Source: Physcomitrium patens (Eukaryota; Streptophyta; Bryopsida; Funariales; Funariaceae). From it: a stretch of DNA of 64,000 bases. The stretch's first letter is position 1. The number at the start of each line of letters is the position of its first letter. Made by a program: the position numbers and the translations under genes. Positions 35,553 through 47,800 of this stretch are shown one piece after another. Under the pieces are notes generated by a model. That model saw only the letters and a program-made list of their open reading frames with translations. It was not told the origin of the DNA and ran no database searches. The DNA lies in NCBI RefSeq assembly GCF_000002425.4, contig NC_037271.1, positions 7,615,800 through 7,679,799 of the forward strand. The letters run 5' to 3'.

Positions 35553-37093
35553 TGTCATATTACGTGCTATCTTCCTTGAGAATGCACCTGACATCAGACT
35601 GTGGAAGATAAAAAAATATTTTACAAGTTTTCGGGTAGGTTAGTGGATTTCAACCATCTAAATACAAACTATTTTGGATTTCAATATAAAAGCTTAATCC
35701 AATACAAAGTACTTAGAAACACTATTTTTAATAACTTCAAAATATTATAAACACAAAATCTTTTGTTATTTGTTATTTTTTATTTATTTTATTTTATTTC
35801 ATTTTATTTTTATTTATTTTGACTTACCATGCCAAAAGTCACCTTATTCTAGTCAATAGATCTCTACATATTACAGAAATCCTAAACAACCCCAATCTGT
35901 TAACTTGCGATACCTCTTTACACTAATGGTCAAATATCCTCTATTTGTTCCATCAAATTAATACAAACTTTTGCATACACTCGGCATACTTAACCCTCTA
36001 GACACCCCTAAATTTCAACCGTAGAAGTTTTTTCAATTTTACAAAATAGTCAAGAGTATCAGCCTTAACTTTATTGCAAAAAAAAACCCAAATCACCAAT
36101 ACAAATACTGACTTTCAACAAAGATTGCCAAAGTCCTCCCAAATCCTATGGAATCCAATTCTATACCTTTTGAAGAAGCTTGAAGCTAGCTCTCCGACTC
36201 CAAAATCCTGATCTCCAAATGCCCCTTTTTTTATCTTCTCTTCCTTTTTAACTCCATGTGGCCCCATTTTCTCCTGCCCTGGACTCCGAATTGGAATAGC
36301 CGATGGCGCTTCCCCAAAATTCCTTTCTCTAAGAGAATCTTTCCACAGAAAGTATATTTCTTCCGAAATGGCATAGAGAACGGAATATCTTGAAATCAAA
36401 CCGAAGCCTCCGTATTCGAAACCTCATTGGCTTGCCCAACCAAGTCAAGTCTCATACTAGATAAGAGGCCCATACTAGAACCTGGATTGGATGTCTCCAT
36501 AATTGGATCAAATTGGTCCTTCACATCAGACTCATCCGAATATTGAATTGGTCCTTTTCTCTTTTTCTGACTCTTGGTAAGAACGACTCGGATTCATTCT
36601 ATTCAATTTATAGGAGAATCTTGAGGACTTTGATTTATCTCCTCAATTTTTTCTTGGCATTGGATCTGTTAATTCTATTTATTGAAATTGGACGGAGCAT
36701 GATATTATTGATAAGTATGCCTCGACTGCTTATAATTCCTACACAATGGCACGTAATCATCACTGGCTTTGGGATTGGAACATTCACTCGCATAATGAGC
36801 AACCTATCTGCAATGGAAATGACAAAGTGGTCTTCCTATATCCCCATCATGCATATTGGGTGTCTCCAACGGTATATATTTACTAAGCTTGTTCCATGTA
36901 GGGTTGGAAAATGATCCTGGTTGTCCTATTGGTATGGAGGGTACTTGAGTCGATAACATCAATGGGGTGACATTAACTGACCTTGAATAATGGCACTGGA
37001 ATTGGCCATTGTTTCTAACATCCAAGATGACTAAATATTAATAATCTCTTTTTTATTTATATTTTCACCATATAATTGTATTACAATACAACA
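35553..37093 (-). repeat. Element C 5' LTR, 1,541 bases
   Basis: Homologous to 27830-29561 but about 190 bases shorter, through one deletion near 35820 that removes the stretch corresponding to about 28090-28290. It carries the same gag-like segment; 36804-37025 on the minus strand is its longest open piece. The primer site would be the TGGTAAACTCGATGTG on the minus strand just right-to-left of 35553; I could not match it to a tRNA. Confidence 0.85.
36560..37025 (-). other. Captured element-B-like gag segment inside the element C LTR
   Basis: The minus strand encodes GQPGSFSNPTWNKLSKYIP, then CHFHCR, a stop, and VAHYASECSNPKAS. This aligns with element B gag at 49234-49500 (GQPGSFTHPTWNRPSRYIP ... 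CYHCRQIGHYASECPNPRAS). Similarity is also plain in the DNA: TTCACTCGCATAATG here, TTCACTTGCATAATG in B. Homology runs on into the linker toward protease (LTKSQKKRKG versus LTRGQQKDKN). The other C LTR has the same segment at about 29040-29480. Confidence 0.8.
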
Positions 37094-37553
37094 ATGCTGC
37101 TTAGACTTTATAGGTGTCTTTAATTGAATTTTTGAGATTAGAAATGTAGTCAATAAGTTGGCCATGTGCCAGACCTGTTGTTATCTTAAAGACCAAGCTA
37201 ACTATGTGGCCCATACATAGAAAAACTTACCTTGTAAGTCAAGGCATGTGTCCTACAAAGTCAACACATATTGGAGGTCCTATAGAATGTCACCACGTAG
37301 CCTCTAGTAAGATAGTATATATAGAGACAAGAGTGAAGCCTTCTTCACTCTTGTCAACTCTTTTTTTGCTTCTAATCTAGTTTCAAGGGTCTCTACTTTT
37401 CTTGTCCTTTGGCAATAGCCATTCTAGTTTCTTTCTTAATATATATATATGAAGTTATTTCTATTTTGTCATCTTTCTTTGAGAGAAGTCTCACTAGTTT
37501 ATTTATCTTTATCATGTTCTTGTCCTTGAGAGATTGACAAGAGTACACTTACA
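37094..37553 (+). repeat. Element A 5' LTR, second part
   Basis: It resumes the LTR where 27829 stopped (ATGCTGCTTAGACTTTATAGG) and carries the TATATATAGAGACAAGAG promoter-like stretch and the inverted GTGAAGCCTTCTTCAC block. I place the end at the TTACA (37549-37553) touching the primer site. An end at 37531 (TTGAGA) is the alternative, and the 3' LTR lacks the 22 bases between. Confidence 0.8.
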
Positions 37554-37567
37554 ATATCAGAGCTTTG
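37554..37567 (+). other. Element A primer binding site
   Basis: ATATCAGAGCTTTG matches the core TATCAGAGC of the plant initiator-Met tRNA primer site (TGGTATCAGAGC), with the first bases changed. Confidence 0.65.
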
Positions 37568-37744
37568 TCTAATCTTGATTAAGAGTGGATTACCCTTTTT
37601 TTTTAATAAGACATAAGCATATTAGAAGTTGCGGATTACCCTCTTCTAAACTAATATTGTCTTTAGTATTTTCTTTGTTCTCAAGTCCTCTCTTCTTTTT
37701 GACTTAAGCCATATTAGACATCTTCTCTTTTCCTAAGTATTATC

Positions 37745-38721
37745 ATGGCAGAACTTGTTGAAATGAAGAGTGCAATGGCACAAATACAAGAGCAATTGAG
37801 GGAGTTAATGCTTGAGATGCATCAACTCAATTTACTACGACAAGGAGCAACAAGATTGGCAGAAAGTGAAGATATAGAAATGATTGGAGCTACTTCAATA
37901 TCTGCACTAAATCATGTCCTTTTTTCTATAGTGGAATGCCCTTTCAATGTTAGAAAACCAAGAATTATCCAACATGAGAAGTTTGATGGCACCAGTACCA
38001 AGTTTCGAGGATTTATTAATTAAGTACAACTTGTGATTGAACTTCAACCTCAAAGCTATCTAATTTCGAGATCTCAAGTTAGATTCATTGATATACTTCT
38101 TTCACATTGAGCACTATCGTACTTTTCATCTTTCTTTCAATAACGAGATCTAATATTAGATAATCTAGAGGCTTTTTAGGTGGAGTTTTGATGCATGTAT
38201 GGAGAACATGATGCAATTTGTGTTGCAACCAATAAGATCCATATTTTACAATAAGACAATTGATCATTAACGTTGTATGCTTTACAATTTTGACAACTTG
38301 CAATTGATATCAAGTGGGATGGATTACAATATGAGGTAAAAAAAATTAATGCTCAACTTACTTGATCCTCAAACATTGAGTCAAGTAATTGACTTTGCTG
38401 TGAAGTACAACAATCATCTTTTTGAATTTCGATTTGATAACCGTACAAGTAGACCTCAATGTAACTATAATTCAATAGCAATACCAACATCTCTTCAACA
38501 CATACATTTGGAAGTAGAAGATATGCAAATTGATGAAATATATTTCAAATATCTTATTGAGCAAGAAAAGAATCATCGTCGTCAAGAAGGATTGTGCTTA
38601 TATTGTGGAGAACTTAAGCACACGACTCAACATTGCCCAAAGAAGCGATGCAATCACGAAATGAGAAGTACGATGATCAAAAGAGATAGCATGTTGAAAA
38701 ACAAATTTGTCCAATTACAAT
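37745..38721 (+). pseudogene. Element A gag
   Basis: It starts MAELVEMKSAMAQIQEQL, continues through a capsid-like part (EKFDGTSTKFRGFIN, then stop-riddled SYLISRSQVRFI), and ends in a CCHC knuckle CLYCGELKHTTQHC at 38595-38636 (C-x2-C-x4-H-x4-C intact). Many of the stops are TAA or TAG where Gln would fit. It encodes the structural and nucleocapsid protein of the particle. Confidence 0.85.
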
Positions 38722-41700
38722 AGGAACCGTGCAGCTGGAACCTTGTACAACGCCTAGTGAAGGTCCTATCTTCTCCTCAGAACACTCTCCATGTTTTACG
38801 ATAAATATTATTTTAGGACCTAAACATCTCAAAGCCTCTACCTTGCTAGATTCAGGAGCCTCAGTTTATTTCTTAGATAAAAAATTTGTTTAAAGATAGC
38901 ATATTTTTAATAAAGAAAACTAAACCTGTTCATGTAGAAGTCATAGATGGTCATTCGTTGTCTTCAAGAGATGTTACTCATAAAATCCTCCTATAGAAAT
39001 ATCAATTTATGGTCATAGTAGCTTTATAAAATTTAATATTATTAGATCTTCTTATAATCTAGTCATTTTAGGTTTATCATAGCTAAAAAAATATGATCCT
39101 TAAATAGATTGGACTTCTCATAGTCTTGATTTTTTTAAAATTATAAGTAAGAGTGTAATTAATCAAGTAAAAATTTATAAGTTTAGTATAATTAAACCTA
39201 TATTTGTAGGTGTAAGTGCTTTCTTGCATACTGCAAAAGAAGGATCACCTTGTGTCATTTATGCCACACCTGTATCTACTGGTGGAAAGACATCAAGTGG
39301 TATTTCAAGCCAATATTAAGATTTTCAAGATGTATTTGAGAAAAAGAATGCGGATACTCTTCCAAAACATCATTCCTATGACTGCTTAATTGACCTTTAA
39401 GAAGGAGCACAACTGCCATTTGGACCAATCTACAATTTATCTCAAAATGAGTTGGCTAAACTCAAGGAGTATATTGAAGAGAATTTGGCCAAGAACTTCA
39501 TATGCCATTTCTAATCTCCAGTAGGAGCTCCAATTTTATTTGTGAAGAAAAAAGATGGATCATTGCAAATGTGTGTTGATTATCGAGGACTCAACAAAAT
39601 CACTATCAAAAATAGGTACTTGCTACCTTTGATATTTGGACTTCTTGATCAGTTGAATCAAGCTAAGATCTATACAAAAATAGATCTACGGGGAGCATAC
39701 AATTTGGTAAGCATCAAAGAAAGAGATGAATAGAAGATTATGTTTCGAACAAGGTATGGACATTTCAAATACAACGTCATGTCTTTCGGACTTACAAATG
39801 CACCAATAGTATTCCAATATCTAATGAATGATGTCTTTTGGGAGTTTTCAGATGATTTTGTTGTTTGTTATCTAGACAATATTTTAATCTATTCTAAGAA
39901 TCCAAAAGAACATGATCTTCATGTTCGCCAAGTATTACAAAAACTAAGAGATGTATGACTCTATGCCAAGATAGAAAAGTATGTATTTCATACTACTCAA
40001 GTCGACTTCTTAGAATACATCATTTCAAATGACGAACTTATGATGGATCCTAAGAAAATTCAAACTATTATGGATTAGAAGATCCCAAAAACGGTAAGAG
40101 ATGTCCAATGCTTTTTGGAATTTGCCAACTACTATTAGATCTTCATCAAAGACTTCTTTCAAATTATAGCTCCACTTACACATTTGACTTGCAAAGACAA
40201 ACTTCAATGGAATCAAGAAGTAGAAGTAGCATTTGAAGCTTTGAAGATAGCCTTTATTTCTACATCAATCTTGTATTGCATCGATTTTTCTAAGCCATTT
40301 TTTATGGAAACAGACGCATAAGACTTTACTTTGGGTGTCGTATTGTCACAAATAGGAACAGATGATAAACTTCATCCAATAGCTTTTCATTCAAGAAAAT
40401 TTTTAGCAGTCGAGATCAACTATGAGATCCCCGAAAAAGAACTTCTTGCAATCATGGATTCGTTTTAAGAATGGCACCATTATCTAGAAGATGCTTCTAG
40501 CCCAGTCACAGTATATATGGATCACAAGAACCTTGAATATTTTATGTCAGCACATATTTTGAATCATCGCCAAGCCCGTTAGAGTATGTCTTTGTGAAGA
40601 TTCGAATTCAAGATCACTTATCAACCAGAAAAACAACAAGGTTTGTCAGATGCACTCTCTAGATGATCTTATCTTGCACCAAAGGAAGGAGATGCTGCTT
40701 TTGATTAACAACGGATAATTCTCTTGAAGCTAGAGCATCTTCATCTTCAAGCAATGAAATCAACATTAATTGTTGATTCAACTTTTATTAAGCAAATTCA
40801 GTCAAGTATGTCTTGTGATCCTCTTATTCGTGATATTAAGAAAAATCCTTCAAAGTCTCAGGATACTTCCAAGTTTGAATTCAAGAAGAATCTACTATAT
40901 TTTGAGGGACGCCTATATGTTTCAAAAGGTGAAGCTCAATTACATGTTCTTCAAGCTCATCATGACTTTCGAGCAGTAGGACATTTTAGATACAATAAAA
41001 CTTTGGAATTAATTTAGAGGGATTTTTGGTGGCTACAAATGCAGAAGAAAATCAAAGATTTTGTACAATCTTGTGATGTTTGCTTAAGATCAAAAACTCC
41101 TTGTCATCGACCTTATAGATTTCTTTAGCCATTACCAATTCCAGAACAACCATGGTCTTCTATTTCTATGGATTTCATCACAGATCTTTCAATCTCAGGT
41201 TTTTATAACTCTATATTCATAATAGTAGATCGTTTTACCAAAATGGCACATTTTGTACCATATACAAAATCTATCACAGGTGAAGAAATAGCTAAGTTCT
41301 TTCTTGACAATATGTATCGCTATCATGGATTACCCAAGGATATTATATCAGATAGAGGAACTCAATTTATATCAAGATTTTGGTGGACTCTTTTCAAGAT
41401 TCTAAAAGTGGATATAAAACTATCTTCGACATTCCATCCTCAAATTCATGGACAAACAGAGCGGGTTAATCAAGTTTTAGAGTAATATTTAAGATGTACA
41501 ATTAACTACCAACAAGATGATTGGACAATTCTTTTGCTATTCGCAGAGTTTGCTTACAATAACACGGTATATTTTTCTACAAAAAAAACACCTTTTTTTG
41601 CTAATTATGGTTATCATCCACGACTTGATATTTTTGACTTTTTATAAGTTGATAATCTTGCTGCAAAAGATTTGGCAATTCATTTCTCAGGGCTACATGC

Positions 41701-42156
41701 AACGATGAAGGTGCAATTAAAAGAAGCTCAAGAACAACAAAAGGTCAATGCGGATGTCTATTGAAAAGAACAACCACCATTCCACATGGGTGATAAGGTA
41801 TGGTTACTTCATCGCAATATCAAGACCACTCGCCTTTGTGACAAGTTCGACTATCAAAGGCTTGGACCATTTTCTATTTTTGCATAAATCAATCCAGTTG
41901 CATATCATTTTTATCTATTGGAGTCAATGAAAATCCATCTAGTATTTTATGTGTCTCTTCTTGAACCATACAAGATAGTGGACATATCAAGAAGAAGACA
42001 AGCTCCACCTCCTCCTATAGAAGTGGACAATAATGAAGAATTTGAAGTGGAAGAAGTCTTAGATTCAAGGTGGCGCCAAAATAAATTAAAATATCTTGTC
42101 CATTGGTACGGATATGATATTAGTGAATGCACATGGGAGCCAGTAAAGAATCTTGT
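38722..42156 (+). pseudogene. Element A pol: protease, RT, RNase H, integrase, chromodomain start
   Basis: Protease has TLLDSGASVYFLD (about 38840). RT covers 39470-40000, with [30 protein letters not shown] and a catalytic motif changed from YLDD to YLDN at 39870-39890. RNase H is at about 40250-40600. The integrase zinc part is at about 40955-41100 (HHDFRAVGH ... CDVC). The core at 41168-41485 keeps its acidic triad (IVDRFTKMAHF, ISDRGTQF, QTERVNQVLE). The chromodomain begins near 42040 (FEVEEVLDSR, YLVHWYGYDISECTWEP) and is cut by element B after the CTTGT at 42152-42156. In-frame stops are numerous. Confidence 0.9.
42152..42156 (+). repeat. Target-site duplication of element B, left copy
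   Basis: CTTGT, repeated exactly at 52178-52182 on the other side of element B. Confidence 0.92.
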
Positions 42157-42927
42157 TGTAATTGCTCGTTTTACTTATTCCGAAAGAAACCTCCCAATAT
42201 AAATCCGTATAAGGGGATTTGAACATGGAAAATGACCATATATATGAGCTCTAATTATTAGGGTCACGCAATTAACTGCTACTGCTGAATGCTTACCATA
42301 CCAAAGAACACTTAACTTTTTCTCCTACTGTCCACTCTCTCATATCAATATAATAGCATCCACAACAACGATTTTAGTACCCTGTATAATTTACGAACAC
42401 ACAAGCACATCCCAAACCCTGGAACGAACAACTTCCAATCCACAGAATCTAATCAAGATAATTCCTTCGATTACAATTCTTCTCCACTAAACTTACAACC
42501 TTGTAATAAACTGTGAGTGAAAACTTCCAATATGTCCTCAATCTTTCACAACAATTGATAAACATTGATCCATAAATAACTTTGTAAATCAAATATTAAT
42601 TTATTAAATTGATTCTTTTCACTAGAATCAACACTAACACAAAAGAAACAAGAAAACTAAGAAGAAGAGATAGCACCAAGCTTATCCCCAGCTCAGTACT
42701 ATCACAGTCTAGTCCCCGGCTCACAACTCTCACAGTCTGGCATTTTCTTCCCCTCTTCCATCCTCCTTATACTACCCCGAGATACCAACTCTTATACTAC
42801 AGATGATAACTACTTTTCTTGACTATTCATCCATTCTACCTGTTGAACCACCTTTTCAGTAGTTATCTATCTCTGTTTATACTATACAATAGGTATCTAC
42901 ATTCTGAAAATAACTACTTATTCTACA
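42157..42927 (-). repeat. Element B 3' LTR (771 bases)
   Basis: In element orientation it starts TGTAGAATAAG and ends ATTACA. It aligns along its whole length with 51408-52177. By hand, the roughly 250 bases from 42157 show about 27 differences from the partner, all but one of them transitions. Confidence 0.93.
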
Positions 42928-43036
42928 TAGTCCCATACCTGACTGTGCAGCATCCTCGCAAACACTCAATTGATACCTATCTAAAAATTATCTAACAAAA
43001 ACTCTATAAAAATTGAGATCCCTCTGGCCTATCTAA

Positions 43037-44715
43037 TTAATCAATTGTCGTAGTATCTGTTATTGGTTCTACCAATTCCGGTTCCAACTGCAAATCTTCG
43101 TCCTCCTCCAATCCTTCTATTGGCTCTTGCCTCAACTGAGCTGAAAGGTCTTTATTGTACTCACCCAGTTCACGGACTTGAGCTTCCAATTTCAAGATTT
43201 GGGCATCTCTCAATTCCAACTGGTGCTGAAAGTGACTCCTTTCTTCTTGAACTTTGGAAACTGGCAACGTTGATACTTGTGCTTGACCAATATTGACTAA
43301 ATCCTCTTCCAATCTTGTCACCTCGGCATTCAAGGCCTCAATTTCAGCCCTTAACCGCTCCATTTCACATCTGTATTGATCACTCAATATCAATTTCTCT
43401 TGCGCCAATAACTCGGTCTTTTCTCATTCTATTACCAACTGATCCTTCGTTTTTTCCAGTTCCAAAATTGAATGACTGCAAGCTCGAAATAGTTCTTGCC
43501 TGTGGATCTCTACCATGCGCTCTCTTTCTTTGTCCCAAGCTTCCTGTTGTTCTCTAATTTGTCGCTCCAATAGCAGCTTGGATTCCACATTCGCTTGGAT
43601 GATCCGTTCTTATTCTTCAATTCTTCATGTCTGCTTCAATATCACCTTTTTGCTTGCCTCTAATTCTAGTTTACCACTGCCCTCTACATCCAATACTCGT
43701 ACCATGCAATGTATTTACGAAATGTACTTTAATAAAGAATTTTTAAGATGTACGCCTTCCAACAGCCGGCCTTGTGGAAATGCTAACTGATTGATATTTA
43801 ACAAAGTCAAGACTTCATTCTCCTCCTCTACCACCGAAGGAATCGGATCCATTTCTGGTGCCACTAGACGACTGGATTTCCTAATTTCATGTATTACCTC
43901 CGTTGTATTGACATTCTATACCAACAAATTCCGTTCTCGCTACGAAGGCACTAGCACTGATTCAGAACTTTCTTCTACTGGTGATGTTTATTATAATGTA
44001 TACGCGATCACAGCATACATATAATTCGAACATAGCAATGCTGTAAACTTTTCTATTTTGCACTTGGCTCCCATTTTCGCATGAATACGGGTTGCTATAT
44101 AAGCTGCCCAATTGAATACTATCCCTTCAAACGTCCCTACCGTTGCAAACATTAACCGTCTTGATATATATGTGTTGTGTCGATACAACCCTAGATACCT
44201 CAGCACAAAGCACAACCATTCCATGAGCTCTGGTATAATTGCCTCAGTCGTTCGCCAACCTTGGTTCTTCTCAAACGATGACATGCCACTTTTGAAATAA
44301 CTTCCTAGTCGAAAGTCACTGGACTCCTCAACACCCACCGCAATCTCTCCAACTCGAAGAAATAGTATTTTTTCGAGGATCTTCTCATCAATACTGATAA
44401 TGCATCCTTGTACTACGCTCGATCCATCTTGTCGATCATAGTTCGCGATGTATTCTTCCACTAATGCCACATTAATTGAAGGCAAACTATCTGACTTTTG
44501 CAAAAACTGAAACATTTGCACGTTTCAAAAATCTCGTATTCTCCTTAGCGTCTAGCAAATCTCCAACTTCATAGGCTCCATATTGGTAACGATTACTACG
44601 GATGGTGGTTCTAAATTGCATTTAGCTTTCACATTTCGACCACTTTCTTCTCTGTCCGTAGCTCTCTTTGCACTCTCAATCGCTATGACGCACACTCTTT
44701 CAAGCTCTAACCGTC
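43037..44715 (-). pseudogene. Element B extra ORF downstream of integrase
   Basis: About 550 codons between integrase and the 3' LTR, broken by a few stops and one or more shifts. The N-terminal part (43991-44715) includes ALVEEYIANYDRQDGSS, EESSDFRLGSYFKSG and ISRRLMFATVGTFEGIV. It resembles the plant transposon-associated or plant-mobile-domain-like proteins carried by some plant gypsy elements (inference from memory). A linker at about 43600-43985 follows. The C-terminal part (43037-43600) is a long coiled coil rich in E, L, Q and R (RLRAEIEALNAEVTRLEEDL) with an acidic tail. It runs in the sense direction, in the position where env-like ORFs sit in other elements, but I see no signal peptide or membrane segment. 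Confidence 0.7.
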
Positions 44716-45112
44716 AATACTATGCTCCAATACTCCGAAACATCCAAAATTGTAACACCGAAAAGAAACAATAACAGAATGCAACACCTGAGAATGACCA
44801 TAAATGGGTGCCCCACTCCTATTCTTTTATCTAGTGGTGATAACGACAACATGTTACCCCTACTGTCCGTTTCTCATCCCGGTCCCATCTGACACATTAG
44901 TAATTACTAACTATCCTTTTAGCCGCCTCTACATCCTAACACACTTAATTAGATCTATCCTAAGTACATTCGACGTGACCTCTTTCAGAAATTGAAAACC
45001 CGTCTCGAGCTTTACATATGATATAACCGTAATCGGTTTCCATTAATGGGGGTACTGAATCAATGACCCATGAAATCCTCCAATTGAACAGACCCATTAG
45101 AAAACCCTTCAA

Positions 45113-46280
45113 TCACATGATATGGTCCATGCCAGCGAGCTTGAAATTTGTTCGGAAAATGATTAAACCTGTTATCAAACAACAATACCAAATCATTGGT
45201 TTAAAACTCTTTGGACGCAATTTACTATCATAATAACTCTTCTGCCATTTTTGAGTTGCTTCCATGTTGAAGAGAGCTGTAGCCCATATTTCATCTAATT
45301 TTTCCAACTGTGCCAACCGATATTGAAGTGATTTCTTATCTCGAAGACGTTCATCCAACGCAATGCATAAACTCTAAACTTCCAATTCAATGGATAATAT
45401 TGCTTCTTGTCCGTACACCAATTGGAATGGTGTGGAATTGGTAGTCACTTTATATGTAATACGATACGTCCACAATGCCGCAAACAATTTAGTATCCCAA
45501 TCCGTTCCCACGCTCGAAATTATTTTGGTTAAAATCTTACATAGAATACCATTGGTCTTTTTCGTCTGTCCATTGGCCCGAGGATGATATAGTGTTATTT
45601 TCCTATGCTTGATTTCATATGTGTTTGTCAAGGCTGCTATGATAGCATTTATGAAATGGGTGCCGTGATCGCTAATCAATTCCTTCGGACACCCAAATCG
45701 AGTAATAATATTCTCGTATAGAAATGTGGCCACCGTACTAACATTATCATTGCGGATAGAAATAGCCTCTCTCCATTTGGTTACATAGTCCGTGGTGACT
45801 AAAATATACCTCTTTTGTCCATATCTCGATGCTGGTGTAATGGGTCCAACAAAATCAATTTTTTATTTTTCAAATGATGCTTGTGCCAAGATTGGTACTA
45901 ACGGCATCGCTGAAGTACCTGTGGGTCGACCAATTCGTTGACAAGGATCACAACGACGAATAAATTGGTACGCATCAAAAAAACATTATGGACCACCAAT
46001 ATCCAGCCATTAAAGCCTTGTGAGCAGTACTGTCTCCTGCAAAATGTCCACCACAACTATCAAAATGACATGCTTCCAAAATTGTACAAACTTCACTTTG
46101 AAAGATGCGATGGCGTAAAATTCCATGCCGCCCTTGTTTATACAAGGCATCTCCAATCATGGTATATGGCGCACTTTTTAAAATCAGACACTTCTTTAGT
46201 TTTTCATTATAAGAAATGAGAAAAGTCTGAAACGTTAGATATTGGATCAATTCACCATACTCGAGTGTAATGACATCCAC
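45113..46280 (-). pseudogene. Element B integrase
   Basis: The zinc-binding part is at about 45940-46100 (ACHFDSCGGHFAGDST, HKALMAGYWW, then a changed second half). The core at 45374-45860 has ITRFGCPKELISDHGTHF and YHPRANGQTKKTNGIL, where the usual TE is TK at the third acidic position. WTYRITYKVTTNSTPFQL and a C-terminal part (45113-45358) follow. Stops break it in several places. Confidence 0.82.
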
Positions 46281-46289
46281 AGCAAATAG

Positions 46290-47773
46290 TTGTGCATTCG
46301 AAAGAGCATTGTTTATCGGCTCATTACCCAGTATATTAGATAAATGGGATAAGTGATCCGCATTGGCATGTTTCTTGTCGGGTCGAACGTTAATTGTAAA
46401 GTTGAATTCCTATAGAAGTAACATCCATTGAGTAATTCATCCACTCAATTGAGGTTTATTTATCATGTACTTAAGCGCATCATGATCAATGTGGAATACA
46501 AATGAGTATCCAAGTAGATAGTGGCTGAATTTTTGTATAGAGTAGATCATTCCGAGGGCCTCTCGCTCGGTAGTATTATAATTTCGTTCTGCAGCAACGA
46601 ATTATCGGCTCGCATAATATATAGGATGATCTAATCTTTTTTCATTCTTTTGATTGAGAACGGATCCAATAGCAACATTGGACGCATCCACATAGACATG
46701 AAATGGTTTTGTCTAACAAGGTGTTATAAGAATTGGGGCAAATATATTAATTTCCGTTTCAATTCGTCGAATGCAAAAGTACAGTCTTCAGTCCAAATTG
46801 GACTAGACCCATCTGATGGGGGTTTCTTTAACAAGTGGGTTAACGATTGACAGATAACCACAAAGGATTCAATAAAACGCTAATAGTACCTCACATGGCC
46901 AATGAAACTGCCCACGATCGACACCGTATCTGATTTTGGTAAACCCAATATACGAGTAACTTTATCAAGGTCCATAGCAATACCTTCAATAGAGATAATG
47001 TGTCCCAATAGCTTTCCCGATGGTATGCCAAATTGACACTTCTCTAAATTTAGAGATATCCCATATTTGTTGCATTGATTCAAACAGTTATCCAGGCATG
47101 CTAGATGTTCAGCCATTGTGCTAAAGGTGCAGAAATCATCCCGAAATATCTCCATTGATAAACGTAGATAATCTTGAAATGCTTGTGTCATTACCCGTTG
47201 AAAAGTAGCCGAGGCATTACATAATCCAAATGGCATTATTTTATAAGTGAATGTGCCCCAATCTGTGGTAAACGTAGTCTTCAATTGGTCTTCTTCGGCA
47301 ATTTTAATTTGATTATACCCTGAAAATCCGTCCAAAAATGAGTAACATTCATGTCCAACCACTGCATCCAAAATATTGTTTGTAAATGGTAACCAAAAAT
47401 AGTCCTTCTTAGAAGCCACATTTAACTTTAAAAAATCTTGACATATCTTGATTTTTCCATTCTTCTTCGATACCATCACGTTTGGCGACACCCATGTAGT
47501 ATGCGGAAGAAGATAAATAAAACCCACGTTGAGAAGTTTATTTAATTCCTCTTTTACTAAAAGGAAATATTTTGGATTAAGCTGGTGTTGTCTTTGACAA
47601 ACTGGTGTAACATCCTCCTCCAGAATAATCTGGTGCTCACACACATCGACTAGAATCCCTTTCAAATCCGCATACGACCTTGCAAAGGCAGATTTGTGAT
47701 GGACAAAAAACTGTTTCCAAGCATCCAATTCTGTACCGATAATACCGGCATATATTTTAATTAGCTGTGGCAT
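46290..47773 (-). pseudogene. Element B reverse transcriptase and RNase H
   Basis: The 297-codon open piece 46880-47773 carries RT: MVSKKNGKIKICQDFLKLN, YSFLDGFSGYNQIKIAEED, TYKIMPFGLCNASATFQRV and a catalytic segment EIFRDDFCTFS, where the Asp pair is kept but the preceding residues differ from the usual F-V/L-D-D. RNase H continues to about 46290 (AAERNYNTTEREALGMIYS, HIDHDALKYMI) with stops. It would copy element RNA into DNA. Confidence 0.88.
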
Positions 47774-47800
47774 TTCGTTGGTGCCTAGTTTAATAGATTG

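Larger units (their letters stand above)
27830..37093 (-). mobile_element. Element C: Ty3/gypsy element inserted in element A's 5' LTR
   Basis: About 9.26 kb, minus strand, bounded by LTRs 27830-29561 (its 3' LTR) and 35553-37093 (its 5' LTR). Both begin TGTCRTATTACGTGCTATCT and end in ACAACA- or ACGACA-type termini. Gag, protease, RT, RNase H and integrase follow in gypsy order from right to left. The flanks (GACGT on the left, ATGCT on the right) are a decayed match to the ATGCT expected from the uninterrupted LTR copy at 52918. All frames carry stops or shifts, so it is inactive. Confidence 0.9.

Noticed and set aside
43063-44024. Series of plus-strand frames opposite element B's extra ORF
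   Set aside because: They are shadows; the minus strand carries the coiled-coil pattern and lies in the element's sense direction.
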